45,885 nucleotides of DNA from an uncultured Lachnospiraceae bacterium (GCA_944381395.1 CALWKY010000077.1:1-45885), one strand, 5' to 3'; positions 1 through 7,713 are shown, numbered from the stretch's first letter. Notes: generated by a model not told the origin, from the letters alone. Numbers and translations: made by a program.

Positions 1-3
1 TTT

Positions 4-126
4 CTTAAGGGGAATTGCGATGGCTATCTTCATAAGAAAACAATTCCGATAAAAATAAAATTGCGGGAATCTCTTGTGTTGTATGAGATTCCTGCAATAT
101 TTGTTTTCTTATGAAGAAGCCCCTAA
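4..126. repeat. Dispersed hairpin element, copy 1
   Basis: First of three related elements (others at 41225-41342 and 44581-44698). From left to right it has a conserved CTTAAGGGGAATTGCGATGG block, an outer arm TCTTCATAAGAAAAC that pairs exactly with GTTTTCTTATGAAGA near the right end, and an inner hairpin (ATTGCGGGAATCTC with GAGATTCCTGCAAT). It closes with AAGCCCCTAA. GGAATTG (11-17) could instead pair with CAATTCC (41-47), so two folds compete. Read on the minus strand, the inner hairpin plus its T-run looks like an intrinsic terminator for the operon ending at 138. The window starts at or just before the left boundary, so the copy may be slightly incomplete. Confidence 0.7.
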
Positions 127-137
127 ACCATCCTTTT

Positions 138-416
138 TTATTGTTCTTCGGTTTCTTCGATCCGTTCAATGAGAAATACATTTAAAGTGTCCACATCGGG
201 ACAGGCAAAACGGGCAGTCCCTGGTTTTTCACCGGGGATTTCGCCGCCATAGCGCAAAATATCAATATAAGGGAATGCCACATGCATTGCCATGGGACAA
301 AGGTTTCCCCGTTCTGTATCAAAATCAAAAGAATCTCCTATCCGGTGTCCTCTGTGGCAGCCTTTGGGACCGATACGATCTGTGAGAGTAATACGAATTT
401 TTGGACGTTTTGCCAT
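138..416 (-). CDS. TIGR04076 family protein
   Basis: A 92-residue protein of the TIGR04076 family, whose function is unknown. The family hallmarks are visible: an N-terminal strand followed by GPKGCHRGHRIGDSF with a Cys and nearby His residues, a central NLCPMAMH with a second Cys, an LRYGG turn, and a late ACPD with a third Cys. The Cys/His pattern could bind a metal or a cofactor, but that is inference. The start ATG overlaps the stop of the upstream kinase gene by one base (TAATG), so the two are translationally coupled. Transcription probably ends in the hairpin element immediately downstream. Confidence 0.85.
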   Translation of the reverse strand: MAKRPKIRITLTDRIGPKGCHRGHRIGDSFDFDTERGNLCPMAMHVAFPYIDILRYGGEIPGEKPGTARFACPDVDTLNVFLIERIEETEEQ

Positions 417-1237
417 TATTGGTTGAGCACCTCCAGACAGGTTTCGATGGGGATGCCTTTAAATTTGTCTTCATTCTCCCGGAATTTTAAAATCATCTGA
501 CGGACAATATCCATAGATTTTTTCGTTGCATCCTGCATGGGCAGACCGGCTAATACTTTACCCATAAAAATAGCAGAGAATAAATCGCCGGTGCCGGCAA
601 AGCGGACGGGAATGAGAGAAAAAGGAATGGTAAAATATTCGTCCTTTTCATGGTCGTAGCCGATTACAGCATCCTGCCCATCCAATTTGGCACTGGTAAT
701 AATGACAGATTTGCTGCCGATGGCGCGTAAAGCGTCAATCAGTGCTGTGGCTTCCGCCGCGTCCATACCATCCGGTCGGTATGGTATGTCTGCCAGGTAG
801 CATGCCTCTGTATAATTGGGCACAATATAGTCGGCAATGGAAATAAGCTTACGCATATGCGAAACGGTTTCTTCGGAAACACCGTTATAGAGAACACCTT
901 CATCACCCATAATGGGATCTGTAAAGATGAGGGTGCCTTTTTTTGCCTGCTTTTTGCAGTAATCAGCCACTAACTGCGCTTGTCTGTCACTTACAATAAA
1001 TCCTGTGGAAATGGCGTCAAAAGAAAAGCCTAATTCACCCCATACATCGATCGTATTTTTCATATAATCCGTGGTTTCCAGAATATCAAATTTTCCATAG
1101 TCCAGGGTATTGGAGACCAATGCGGTAGGCAGATTATAGATTTGATGTCCCATATGACTCAGTACGGGAAACATTGCTGCCAGTGAAACTTTACCATATC
1201 CTGTCAAATCATTGATTAAAAGAACTTGTTTTTCCAT
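416..1237 (-). CDS. pdxY: Pyridoxamine/pyridoxal kinase (PdxY/PdxK type)
   Basis: A 273-residue ribokinase-fold kinase that phosphorylates pyridoxamine or pyridoxal with ATP in the vitamin B6 salvage pathway; cytosolic. Seen: the N-terminal NDLTGYGKVS substrate loop, DPIMGDEG near residue 107, VPNYTEA near 140, and the GTGDLFSA anion-hole motif near 215 that carries the catalytic Asp. The start ATG at 1237 is preceded by GAGGAG with 10-base spacing. A longer reading from a TTG at 1255 would place that ribosome site inside the gene, so it is rejected. It forms a two-gene minus-strand operon with the TIGR04076 gene and is divergent from tilS. Confidence 0.88.
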   Translation of the reverse strand: MEKQVLLINDLTGYGKVSLAAMFPVLSHMGHQIYNLPTALVSNTLDYGKFDILETTDYMKNTIDVWGELGFSFDAISTGFIVSDRQAQLVADYCKKQAKKGTLIFTDPIMGDEGVLYNGVSEETVSHMRKLISIADYIVPNYTEACYLADIPYRPDGMDAAEATALIDALRAIGSKSVIITSAKLDGQDAVIGYDHEKDEYFTIPFSLIPVRFAGTGDLFSAIFMGKVLAGLPMQDATKKSMDIVRQMILKFRENEDKFKGIPIETCLEVLNQ

Positions 1238-1289
1238 GGATGATTTTCTCCTCAAATGAAATGTAAGTTTTTTCGCTGTAATTTGTTTT

Positions 1290-1318
1290 AGTGTATCACT
1301 TTTTTTTACAATTTACAA
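1290..1318 (-). promoter_or_regulatory. Predicted sigma-A promoter of the kinase operon
   Basis: On the minus strand TTGTAA (1313-1318) and TACACT (1290-1295) are separated by 17 bases, upstream of the start at 1237. Both boxes differ from consensus, so this is a moderate prediction. Confidence 0.45.
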
Positions 1319-1395
1319 GCAAAAGGAAGGCTTGTTTTTTATGGTAAGATGCGTTAAAGTGGAAAGAAAAAGCAGATTTAAAAGGAGGATTTTCT

Positions 1396-2751
1396 GTGCG
1401 GGAGAAGGTAAAAAACTACATCCAGTCTCACCAGTTATGTACGCCGGGAGAGACCATTACCGTAGGACTTTCTGCCGGTGCGGATTCTACGGCGTTATTC
1501 CATATCCTTTGCAGCCTGCGGGAAGAACTCAACATCCGTATTCAGGCGGTACATGTGGATCATATGCTGCGGGGAGCCGATGCACAGGCGGATGCCATGT
1601 TGGCTGGAAATATGGCGCGTCAGGCGGGGGTGCCTTTTTTTCTGTTTCATTGCGATGTGGCACAGAGCGCAAAAATGGGTCATATGGGTGTGGAAGAAGC
1701 CGGCAGGCTGATGCGCTATGATGCCCTGCGCAAGGCAGCCAGAGGCGGAAGGATCGCGGTGGCGCACCACCAGGACGATCAGGCAGAAACGGTGCTGATG
1801 CATTTATGCCGCGGGTCTGGCATGAGCGGATTGGTAGGTATGCGGCCTCGGGATGGTGATATTATCCGGCCTCTCCTTTGCTGCCGGAAAGAAGAAATCT
1901 TGGCTTATTGCCGGGAAAATGAATTGATCTGGCATGAAGACGCTACCAATTATGAGGCGGACTGTGCCCGCAATCAGTTCCGTTTGCAGGTGATGCCCCT
2001 ATTGGAGGAGATTTATCCTGGCGCCTCCCAGCATATCAGTTCCGCGGCAGAGATTCTGCGCCAAGAGGAAGATCTGCTTTCATCCATGGCGGAGGAAACA
2101 CTGCAAAATATCGTGGAGCAGGAAAAAAGTAAGTATTGTCTGGATGTGACAGCTTTAGAAAAACTGCCTCGAGCATTACGCAGAAGGGTTCTGCTTTTAT
2201 CCATGGCAAAGGCAATGGGCAGCAAGAAGGATTTGGGCACAAAACATTTGGAAGCGGTAGAATATCTCCTGCAGGCGGAAAGCGGAAAACATGTTTCCCT
2301 GCCCAAAGGCATCCAGGCAAGGAAGGAATATGATCAGCTGGTTTTTGAAAAACCAGTTTCCCAAAGGGAATTTTCCTATCTTTGCCCCATAGGGGAAGTG
2401 ACTCGGATACCGGAAGCGAATATTTCCGTAGAAGTTCTCCCGTTTTTAGAAAAAAATAGAAAAAAAGGTTGTCGAATTTTATTGGATTATGATAAAATAA
2501 AAGACAAATTTATCATCTGCCGTTCCAGAAAACCAGGAGACCGGATTTTATTGAAAACAGGACATAAAAAAATAAAAGATATTTTGATTGATGCAAAAGT
2601 GCCACGTTCCTTGCGGGAGAGCATGCCGTGCTTTTTATGCGGGGAAGAAGTGGCTGCAATCGGAAGCAGATGGGTGTCTGCGCAGTTTGCGCCGCAGAAG
2701 GATACGAAACACTATGTTACCATTTTCATACAGGAGGCTGCAGGAACATGA
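1396..2751 (+). CDS. tilS: tRNA(Ile)-lysidine synthetase
   Basis: A 451-residue enzyme that converts the wobble cytidine of tRNA-Ile (CAU) to lysidine using ATP and lysine, so the tRNA reads AUA. The N-terminal PP-loop ATPase domain carries SAGADS at residues 26-31, HVDHMLRG at about 54-61, and AHHQDDQAET. The TilS C-terminal domain is recognised by KPGDRI and the IKDILIDAKVPRSLR block. The usual SGGxDS signature reads SAGADS here, an Ala at the second position. The GTG start follows AAAGGAGG by seven bases. The stop overlaps the hpt start (ATGA), as expected for the common tilS-hpt pair. ftsH, the usual third gene, is not downstream. Confidence 0.93.
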   Translation: MREKVKNYIQSHQLCTPGETITVGLSAGADSTALFHILCSLREELNIRIQAVHVDHMLRGADAQADAMLAGNMARQAGVPFFLFHCDVAQSAKMGHMGVEEAGRLMRYDALRKAARGGRIAVAHHQDDQAETVLMHLCRGSGMSGLVGMRPRDGDIIRPLLCCRKEEILAYCRENELIWHEDATNYEADCARNQFRLQVMPLLEEIYPGASQHISSAAEILRQEEDLLSSMAEETLQNIVEQEKSKYCLDVTALEKLPRALRRRVLLLSMAKAMGSKKDLGTKHLEAVEYLLQAESGKHVSLPKGIQARKEYDQLVFEKPVSQREFSYLCPIGEVTRIPEANISVEVLPFLEKNRKKGCRILLDYDKIKDKFIICRSRKPGDRILLKTGHKKIKDILIDAKVPRSLRESMPCFLCGEEVAAIGSRWVSAQFAPQKDTKHYVTIFIQEAAGT

Positions 2752-3278
2752 AAGAATATGTGGATGTACTCATTGATGAAGCGAAGATCGAAAAGAAACT
2801 GCAGGAATTGGCAGCACAGATTGATCGGGATTTTCATGGAGAAGAAATTGCTTTAGTCTGTGTTTTAAAGGGCGGTGCAGTTACATTGGTTCACCTTGCG
2901 AAATACTTGAAATCTCCTGTTACAATGGACTTTTTGTCTGCATCCAGCTATGGAAACGGCGTGAAAAGCAGCGGTGATGTACAGATACGTCTGGATTTGA
3001 CCAATGGAATAGAAGGAAAGAATGTACTGCTGGTAGAAGACATTGTGGACAGCGGCAGAACTTTGGCGAAGCTGCGGGAAATGTTCTTAGAGAGAAATCC
3101 TAAGTCTTTCCGTATCTGCACGCTGCTGGATAAACCCGATGGACGTGTGGTAGATGTACCGGTAGATTATGTTGGATTTGAGATCCCTGACGCTTTTGTC
3201 GTTGGTTTTGGTCTGGATTTTACACAAAAATACCGTAACTTAGGCTATATTGGCGTAGTGCATTTCGAAGAAGAATAA
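2748..3278 (+). CDS. hpt: Hypoxanthine phosphoribosyltransferase
   Basis: A 176-residue purine salvage enzyme that transfers phosphoribose from PRPP to hypoxanthine (and usually guanine). The PRPP-binding motif VLLVEDIVDSGRTL lies at residues 93-106, LKGG at 40-43 is the conserved N-terminal loop, and VGFEIPDAFVVGFGLD is the base-binding region. The ATG overlaps the tilS stop codon in ATGA, with AGGAGG ten bases upstream, so translation is coupled. A much longer in-frame extension exists but lies inside tilS without a ribosome site. A strong terminator follows. Confidence 0.93.
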   Translation: MKEYVDVLIDEAKIEKKLQELAAQIDRDFHGEEIALVCVLKGGAVTLVHLAKYLKSPVTMDFLSASSYGNGVKSSGDVQIRLDLTNGIEGKNVLLVEDIVDSGRTLAKLREMFLERNPKSFRICTLLDKPDGRVVDVPVDYVGFEIPDAFVVGFGLDFTQKYRNLGYIGVVHFEEE

Positions 3279-3286
3279 AAAGTTGG

Positions 3287-3320
3287 AAAAGAGAGAGGAA
3301 TCTTCCTCTCTCTTTTTTGA
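3287..3320 (+). terminator. Intrinsic terminator of tilS-hpt
   Basis: GAGAGAGG pairs with CCTCTCTC around a small loop, followed by a run of six T, 13 bases after the hpt stop. Confidence 0.85.
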
Positions 3321-3401
3321 TTGATCGACAAAGATATCACTTTGTTGCAGATAAGGTGAAAAATAGAATTAAGAAATGGGGGGAAATAATTTTTCCATCC
3401 G

Positions 3402-3430
3402 TTGACTTTTATTTTGTGAAAGTTTATGAT
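3402..3430 (+). promoter_or_regulatory. Predicted sigma-A promoter of the capA-like gene
   Basis: TTGACT (3402-3407) and TATGAT (3425-3430) with exactly 17 bases between them, about 57 bases before the start codon. Confidence 0.65.
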
Positions 3431-3486
3431 GCAATTAGAAATTGGTTTTTTATGCCGTTTTGCAAGGAAAAAAGGAGGTAGAAGTG

Positions 3487-4779
3487 ATGAAATTTTCCAT
3501 TATTGCAACAGGTGATTCTTTATTAACCCAGCGGCTGCCCAAAAATGATCCTGCTTGTTTGGCATTGCAGGAAATGTTTTTACAGGCGGATATTCGTTTT
3601 ACCAATTTTGAACTGCAGGTCCATGATTTTGAAGTTTCTCCTTCTGCCACCAGCGGCGGTACCTGGGTTGCTGCCAGACCGGGCGTGATTCAAGATTTAA
3701 AATGGCTGGGATTTAATTTATTTGCCGGCGCGACCAACCACTCTTTGGACTGGGGGCATGACGGACTGAAAGCTACCATGCGTCATTTGGAAGAAAATGA
3801 TTGTGTTTATGCCGGTATTGGCAGAAATCTGGCGGAGGCTTCCATGCCTTGCTATATTGACACGCCGGAAGGAAGAGTGGCTCTGATTAGCGTTTGCTCC
3901 AGCGGAAAAGACTGGCATATCGCAGGAGAGCAGAGACCGGATGTATTGGGACGTCCCGGTATCAATATGCTGCGGTTCCAGCTGATCAATTACCTGCCCA
4001 AAGAAGATATTGAAACCCTGCGCCGTATCGTGGATAAAACTTATGTCAACGCCAGAAGGATGCAGCTGGAACGGGAAGGCTTTATCAAAGCGGAAGATGG
4101 TTTTGCAGTAGGTACGGTACGGTTTGAAGTGGGAGAAGCCGGTACAAAAACATACTGTAATCAAAAAGATCTGAAGCGGATCATGCGCTATATTTCTGAA
4201 GCGAAACGGCAGGCGGATGTGGTTTTGGTAAGCCACCATGTCCACGAATTCCGGGGGTTGGATAAAGCAGTGGCGGCAGATTTTTCCAGAGAATTTGCCC
4301 ACGCTTGCATTGACGCTGGCGTAGATGCTGTACTGGGGCATGGTCCCCACATTCTGCGGGGCATGGAAGTATATAAAGAAAAGCCTATCTTCTATAGTCT
4401 GGGAGATTTTATTATTCAAAATGACTCTGTGGAACGGCAGCCTGCGGATTTCTTTGATATCTATAATTTGGGACCGGAAGCAACGCCGTCTGATGGATGG
4501 GCGGCCCGCAGCAAGAACGGCACCAGCGGTCTGGTGGTGAACCGCAAAGTATTTGAATCTGTCATTGCCCGTTTTGTAGTGGAGGACGGCGCCATTGCCG
4601 GTGTGGAACTGATTCCCATTACTTTGGGATTTGAGAAACCCCGTTCCAGAAAAGGACGTCCGGAGCTTGCTGCGAAGGAAGATGGCGAACGGATTTTGAC
4701 AGGATTACAAGCGCTTTCCGATGAGTTTGGCACCAAAATTCAAGTGCGGGATGGAAAAGGATATGTGGCAATTAAATAA
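3487..4779 (+). CDS. CapA family (PGA_cap) protein
   Basis: A 430-residue protein of the CapA/PgsA metallophosphoesterase-like family, associated with poly-gamma-glutamate capsule synthesis and found widely in other roles. Seen: N-terminal ATGDSLLTQRL, FTNFE, GATNHSLDWG, the VSHHVHEF histidine motif, GHGPHILRG, and YSLGDFI near the end. These line the usual metal site. There is no signal peptide or membrane anchor, unlike classical CapA, which suggests a cytosolic enzyme. The start ATG at 3487 follows AAGGAGGTAGA. No capsule genes (pgsB, pgsC) are nearby, so a capsule role is not supported. It probably forms a transcription unit with the peptidase gene 29 bases downstream. Confidence 0.8.
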   Translation: MKFSIIATGDSLLTQRLPKNDPACLALQEMFLQADIRFTNFELQVHDFEVSPSATSGGTWVAARPGVIQDLKWLGFNLFAGATNHSLDWGHDGLKATMRHLEENDCVYAGIGRNLAEASMPCYIDTPEGRVALISVCSSGKDWHIAGEQRPDVLGRPGINMLRFQLINYLPKEDIETLRRIVDKTYVNARRMQLEREGFIKAEDGFAVGTVRFEVGEAGTKTYCNQKDLKRIMRYISEAKRQADVVLVSHHVHEFRGLDKAVAADFSREFAHACIDAGVDAVLGHGPHILRGMEVYKEKPIFYSLGDFIIQNDSVERQPADFFDIYNLGPEATPSDGWAARSKNGTSGLVVNRKVFESVIARFVVEDGAIAGVELIPITLGFEKPRSRKGRPELAAKEDGERILTGLQALSDEFGTKIQVRDGKGYVAIK

Positions 4780-4808
4780 GAAATGAAAGAAAAGAAGGTG
4801 AAATCCGC

Positions 4809-5921
4809 ATGGAACAGATGCTGAAAGACTTTCTGGAACTGACAGCGATTCCGGTACAATCCAGACAGGAACGGCAGATTGCCGATTGCCTGAAAAAAAA
4901 GCTGCGGGATTTAGGCTTAACCGTTGTAGAGGAGCCCATTGCTGTGGCAGATGGTACCACTGGCAATATTCGTGCCGTATTAGAAGGTACTTGTGATGCA
5001 GAGCCCATTTTGTTTTCTGCCCATATGGACCGGGTGAAAAATAACGAAGCCATTTCCCCTTATTTAGAGGAAGAAAGCCAGATCCTTCGAGCGGATGGAA
5101 AAACCATTTTGGCTGCGGATGATGTCAGCGGCATTTGTGTGATTTTAGAGGCTTTGCGCCGTCTGAAAGCGTCACAAAAACCTTATGGAACAGTAGAAGT
5201 GGCTTTTTCTGTTTGCGAAGAAGTAGGGGTATTGGGCTCCAAACATTTCGACTTTGATGCGTTTTCGGCGAAAAAGGCGTATGTTTTTGATGCACCGGGG
5301 CATATTGGGAAAATGGTATTGCAGGCGCCTGCCAAAGCAAAATTTGCATACCGTATTTATGGGAAAAGCGCTCATGCTGGCAATGAACCGGAAAAAGGAA
5401 TTAACGCCATTCGCGCAGCGGCAGATTTAGTGTTACAGCTGCCGGATAGTAGACTGACGCCTTTTTCTACTGCAAATATTGCAAACTTCCATGGTGGTAC
5501 CGGCGCGACCAATGTGGTTTGTGACTTTGCAGAAGTGGTAGCAGAAGCCCGCAGTACAGACAGTGACGAATTTGCCCGGATTTTAGAGGCGTTTTCTGCG
5601 CCAGTGGAAAAAATAGAAAAGAAGTATGGCGTGCGGATAGAATATGTACCTGCGGTGCTTTATCCTACCTTTAAGAGAGAAAAGGAGGAGCCTATGGTAC
5701 AGCTGGCAGCACGGGCGATGGAAAACTTAGGTATCAGCCCTGTTTATGCCAGAGGTGGCGGCGGTATGGACGGCAATCATTTCAATGCAAAGGGCATCCA
5801 TTCCATCGGTATTGCCACTGGATATTTTAAAAACCATACACCCCAAGAGCACCTTTATTTGGAGGATTTTTACCAGTGCGGCGCATTGGCAGCAGAGATT
5901 GTATGGGAAAATGCAAAATGA
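4809..5921 (+). CDS. M20/M42-type zinc peptidase (peptidase T-like)
   Basis: A 370-residue cytosolic metallopeptidase of the M20 clan, close to PepT-like tripeptidases. The metal ligands and catalytic residues are in place: AHMD (His72), AADD (Asp104), catalytic CEEVG (Glu137/Glu138), FDAPG (Asp161) and a late NHTPQEH His. The inserted dimerisation domain is marked by the conserved GKSAHAGNEPEKGINA and FHGGTGATNVV. GGGGMDGNHFNAKG is typical of the family. Start ATG at 4809 follows GAAGGTGA. The likely job is hydrolysis of short peptides; the exact substrate cannot be read from the sequence. Confidence 0.85.
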   Translation: MEQMLKDFLELTAIPVQSRQERQIADCLKKKLRDLGLTVVEEPIAVADGTTGNIRAVLEGTCDAEPILFSAHMDRVKNNEAISPYLEEESQILRADGKTILAADDVSGICVILEALRRLKASQKPYGTVEVAFSVCEEVGVLGSKHFDFDAFSAKKAYVFDAPGHIGKMVLQAPAKAKFAYRIYGKSAHAGNEPEKGINAIRAAADLVLQLPDSRLTPFSTANIANFHGGTGATNVVCDFAEVVAEARSTDSDEFARILEAFSAPVEKIEKKYGVRIEYVPAVLYPTFKREKEEPMVQLAARAMENLGISPVYARGGGGMDGNHFNAKGIHSIGIATGYFKNHTPQEHLYLEDFYQCGALAAEIVWENAK

Positions 5922-5929
5922 TAAAAAGA

Positions 5930-5961
5930 GAGCAGGTGTCTGGAAAGGCACCTGTTTTTTT
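5930..5961 (+). terminator. Intrinsic terminator after the peptidase gene
   Basis: GCAGGTG pairs with CACCTGT around a ten-base loop and is followed by seven T, directly after the stop codon. Confidence 0.8.
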
Positions 5962-6294
5962 CATAGGAAAGTAAAAACTGATTAGAAAACGTGATAGAAA
6001 AAGTGATAGAAAAAGTATGTTCTCTTTTTCTGTGGGATAAATAGAATTTGAGCTTTCTTCCATGCGCTGATCCATGGGGACCCGGAAGATACAGGCTCTC
6101 CGCGAGACATCCCTGCAAAAAAATACTCATGTGCCATAAAGTAACATCCCAAACAACGAATCAATTGGCAGATGCCCTGCCATTGTATTTTTAACTGTTG
6201 GTTTATTTTTTCAATCATTATTTTAACAATGGCTCTATTGTTACCGAAATGCTACTTTGCTATCATAAAGACAGAATCAAAAGGGAGGTGCGCT
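5962..6294. other. Intergenic region with short tandem repeats and box copy 0
   Basis: No gene is supported here. The unit GTGATAGAAAAA occurs twice in tandem near 5990-6014. Next come TAGAATTTGAG, which resembles the tRNA-fMet-derived pieces at 7455-7472, and box copy 0 (6067-6120). A strong ribosome site AAGGGAGGTG (about 6280-6290) belongs to the XRE gene. Confidence 0.6.
6067..6120 (+). repeat. GGGGACCC/GAGACATC box repeat, copy 0
   Basis: Matches copy 1 at 7366-7420 closely: CTGATC.ATGGGGAC..., then CAGGCTCTCC, then GAGACATC followed by an A-run. Two more divergent copies sit at 7491-7538 and 7621-7670 beside the initiator tRNA. Copies 0 and 1 are in the same orientation and flank the XRE regulator gene. 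Confidence 0.75.
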
Positions 6295-7335
6295 ATGAAA
6301 ATCAATCAGATGATTCGGCAAAAGCGGAAAGAATTATCATTGACCCAAGAGCAGATTGCAGATTATTTAGGTGTATCCACACCGGCTGTAAATAAGTGGG
6401 AGAAAGGAAGCACTTATCCGGATATAACCCTTTTACCGGCGTTAGCACGGCTGCTTCAGATCGACTTGAATACGTTAATGTCTTTTAATGAAGATTTAAC
6501 GGATATAGAAATTGAAAATTTTGTTAATGAAGCGGATCAGACGGTTCAGCAGCAGGGCTATGATACTGCATTCCAGAAAGCAATTAACAAAATACATGAA
6601 TATCCCACCTGCGACAGATTGATATATTCCGTTATTCTTTATTTAGAGGGAGCGCTTACTCTTTACAATGTATCTGCAGCCAAACGATACCAAGAAATAT
6701 ATGAAACATTTTATAAACGTTTAGCTGCAAGTGAAATTCCAGAAATAAGAGATACGGCAACCTGTATGTTGATTTCCTATGCACGAAATAGAGGCGATTT
6801 TTCCAAGGCAGAGGAATTGATCAATTCATTGCCATTTTCTACCATAGACAAAGAAGAACAATTGGCTATCCTCTATCAACAGCAGGAGCAATATCAAAAT
6901 GCAGAAAAAGTCTGGGAACATCGTGTCATGAAAGGCATTACGGAGATACAAACGGCTTTAATCAATTTGTTGGAAATTGCATTACATGAAAAACGGGAGA
7001 ATGATGCGGACTATTATGCGGATTTGTATGAAGCCGTTACTCGTCAGTTTTGTTTTCCAGAATGGATGTACTACAATGCCCACTTGCAGATTGCTTTCGC
7101 AAAAAAAGATAAAGGCAGAACTCTGTCTATTCTTGAAAAAATGTTACCTGCCATGAAAAAAGAGTGGGATACAAAAAACTGCCCATTATATCGTCATGCA
7201 GACGGTAACGATTCTACATGGTTTTCCGGTAAACTGGTGAAAACTATTATTGATGAGCTGGCAAATAGCGAGGAATACACATTTCTTCGTGATGGTTCGG
7301 AATTTGAAAAATTAATCATGGAATTAAAAGATTAA
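6295..7335 (+). CDS. XRE-family HTH regulator with TPR-like C-terminal domain
   Basis: A 346-residue DNA-binding protein. Residues 5-60 form a Cro/CI-type helix-turn-helix with the typical LTQEQIADYLGVSTPAVNKWEKG core. The remaining 285 residues are helical and resemble tetratricopeptide repeats (for example NRGDFSKAEELINSL and EQYQNAEKVWEHR), as in regulators that sense a peptide or protein partner. No membrane segment or signal peptide. The start at 6295 is set by AAGGGAGGTG five bases upstream; longer in-frame starts lack a site. It is monocistronic, flanked on both sides by copies of the box repeat. Its target is unknown, and no secreted peptide gene is evident beside it. Confidence 0.85.
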   Translation: MKINQMIRQKRKELSLTQEQIADYLGVSTPAVNKWEKGSTYPDITLLPALARLLQIDLNTLMSFNEDLTDIEIENFVNEADQTVQQQGYDTAFQKAINKIHEYPTCDRLIYSVILYLEGALTLYNVSAAKRYQEIYETFYKRLAASEIPEIRDTATCMLISYARNRGDFSKAEELINSLPFSTIDKEEQLAILYQQQEQYQNAEKVWEHRVMKGITEIQTALINLLEIALHEKRENDADYYADLYEAVTRQFCFPEWMYYNAHLQIAFAKKDKGRTLSILEKMLPAMKKEWDTKNCPLYRHADGNDSTWFSGKLVKTIIDELANSEEYTFLRDGSEFEKLIMELKD

Positions 7336-7365
7336 AAACTATTCGTTTTCTCATAGTAAAGCTAG

Positions 7366-7420
7366 CTGATCTATGGGGACGCCCAAAGGGTGCAGGCTCT
7401 CCATGAGACATCTCTACAAA
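7366..7420 (+). repeat. GGGGACCC/GAGACATC box repeat, copy 1
   Basis: Near match to copy 0 at 6067-6120, starting 30 bases after the XRE stop. It leads straight into the first of three terminator-like hairpins of the tandem array. Confidence 0.75.
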
Positions 7421-7452
7421 AAACACCTTACCAAAAGGCAAGGTGTTTTTTA
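7417..7452 (-). terminator. Terminator hairpin 3 downstream of tRNA-fMet
   Basis: On the minus strand AAAACACCTTGCC pairs with GGTAAGGTGTTTT around a TTTT loop and ends in a T-run. It has the same architecture as the hairpins at 7541 and 7674 but different stem bases. Confidence 0.75.
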
Positions 7453-7454
7453 GA

Positions 7455-7472
7455 TAGTGAAGACAGGATTTG
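7455..7472 (-). repeat. Duplicated 3' end of tRNA-fMet, degenerate copy
   Basis: Eighteen bases matching the 3' end of the initiator tRNA gene (T-loop to discriminator) with two differences. It is followed on the minus strand by a terminator hairpin, as the true gene is. Confidence 0.75.
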
Positions 7473-7480
7473 AGATATAT

Positions 7481-7538
7481 CCCATGCACCCATGCATGGG
7501 GACCCCAAAGGTTTCAGGTTCCGCATGAGACATCTCCA
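7481..7538 (+). repeat. Box repeat copy 2 with leading hairpin
   Basis: CCCATGCA pairs with TGCATGGG (7481-7500), followed by GGGGACCCC, TTTCAGGTTC and GAGACATC. Same order as copy 3 but a shorter stem. Confidence 0.7.
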
Positions 7539-7540
7539 CA

Positions 7541-7579
7541 ACAAAAAAACACGATACCAATAGGTACCGTGTTTTTTAG
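7541..7579 (-). terminator. Terminator hairpin 2 downstream of tRNA-fMet
   Basis: On the minus strand AAAACACGGTACC pairs with GGTATCGTGTTTT (one G-T pair) around TATT and is followed by seven T. It sits between two copies of the tRNA 3' end. Confidence 0.75.
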
Positions 7580-7580
7580 A

Positions 7581-7598
7581 TAGCGGAGACAGGATTTG
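7581..7598 (-). repeat. Duplicated 3' end of tRNA-fMet, exact copy
   Basis: Eighteen bases identical to the 3' end of the initiator tRNA gene (7714-7731), from the T-loop to the discriminator base. It lies 133 bases from the true end and 126 bases from the degenerate copy at 7455. Confidence 0.85.
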
Positions 7599-7605
7599 CA
7601 AGATA

Positions 7606-7670
7606 CCCCATGCAATGAGTGCATTGCATGGGGACCCCAATGGTTTCAGGTTCTACATGAGACATCTGGG
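7606..7670 (+). repeat. Box repeat copy 3 with 11-bp hairpin
   Basis: CCCCATGCAAT (7606-7616) pairs perfectly with ATTGCATGGGG (7623-7633) around a six-base loop, then ACCCC, TTTCAGGTTC and GAGACATCT follow. The hairpin is longer than in copy 2 and keeps pairing despite different bases. Confidence 0.75.
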
Positions 7671-7673
7671 CAA

Positions 7674-7711
7674 TAAAAAAATAACCATACCAAAAGGTAT
7701 GGTTATTTTTT
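7674..7711 (-). terminator. Intrinsic terminator of tRNA-fMet
   Basis: On the minus strand AATAACCATACC pairs with GGTATGGTTATT around TTTT, followed by a T-run, immediately after the mature tRNA end. Confidence 0.85.
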
Positions 7712-7713
7712 CA

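Noticed and set aside
4..126. Known riboswitch or retron RNA
   Set aside because: No riboswitch core motif recognised, no gene downstream in the sense direction for two copies, and no reverse transcriptase nearby.
3718..4419. Open frame of 233 residues on the minus strand inside the capA-like gene
   Set aside because: Antisense shadow of a well-recognised gene; no ribosome site or family resemblance.
7428..7640. 70-residue minus-strand frame across the tandem array
   Set aside because: It spans terminator hairpins and tRNA fragments; its internal repetition only mirrors the DNA repeats.
6067..7670. CRISPR array from the repeated boxes
   Set aside because: Only four divergent copies with irregular spacing, including a full gene, and no cas genes.
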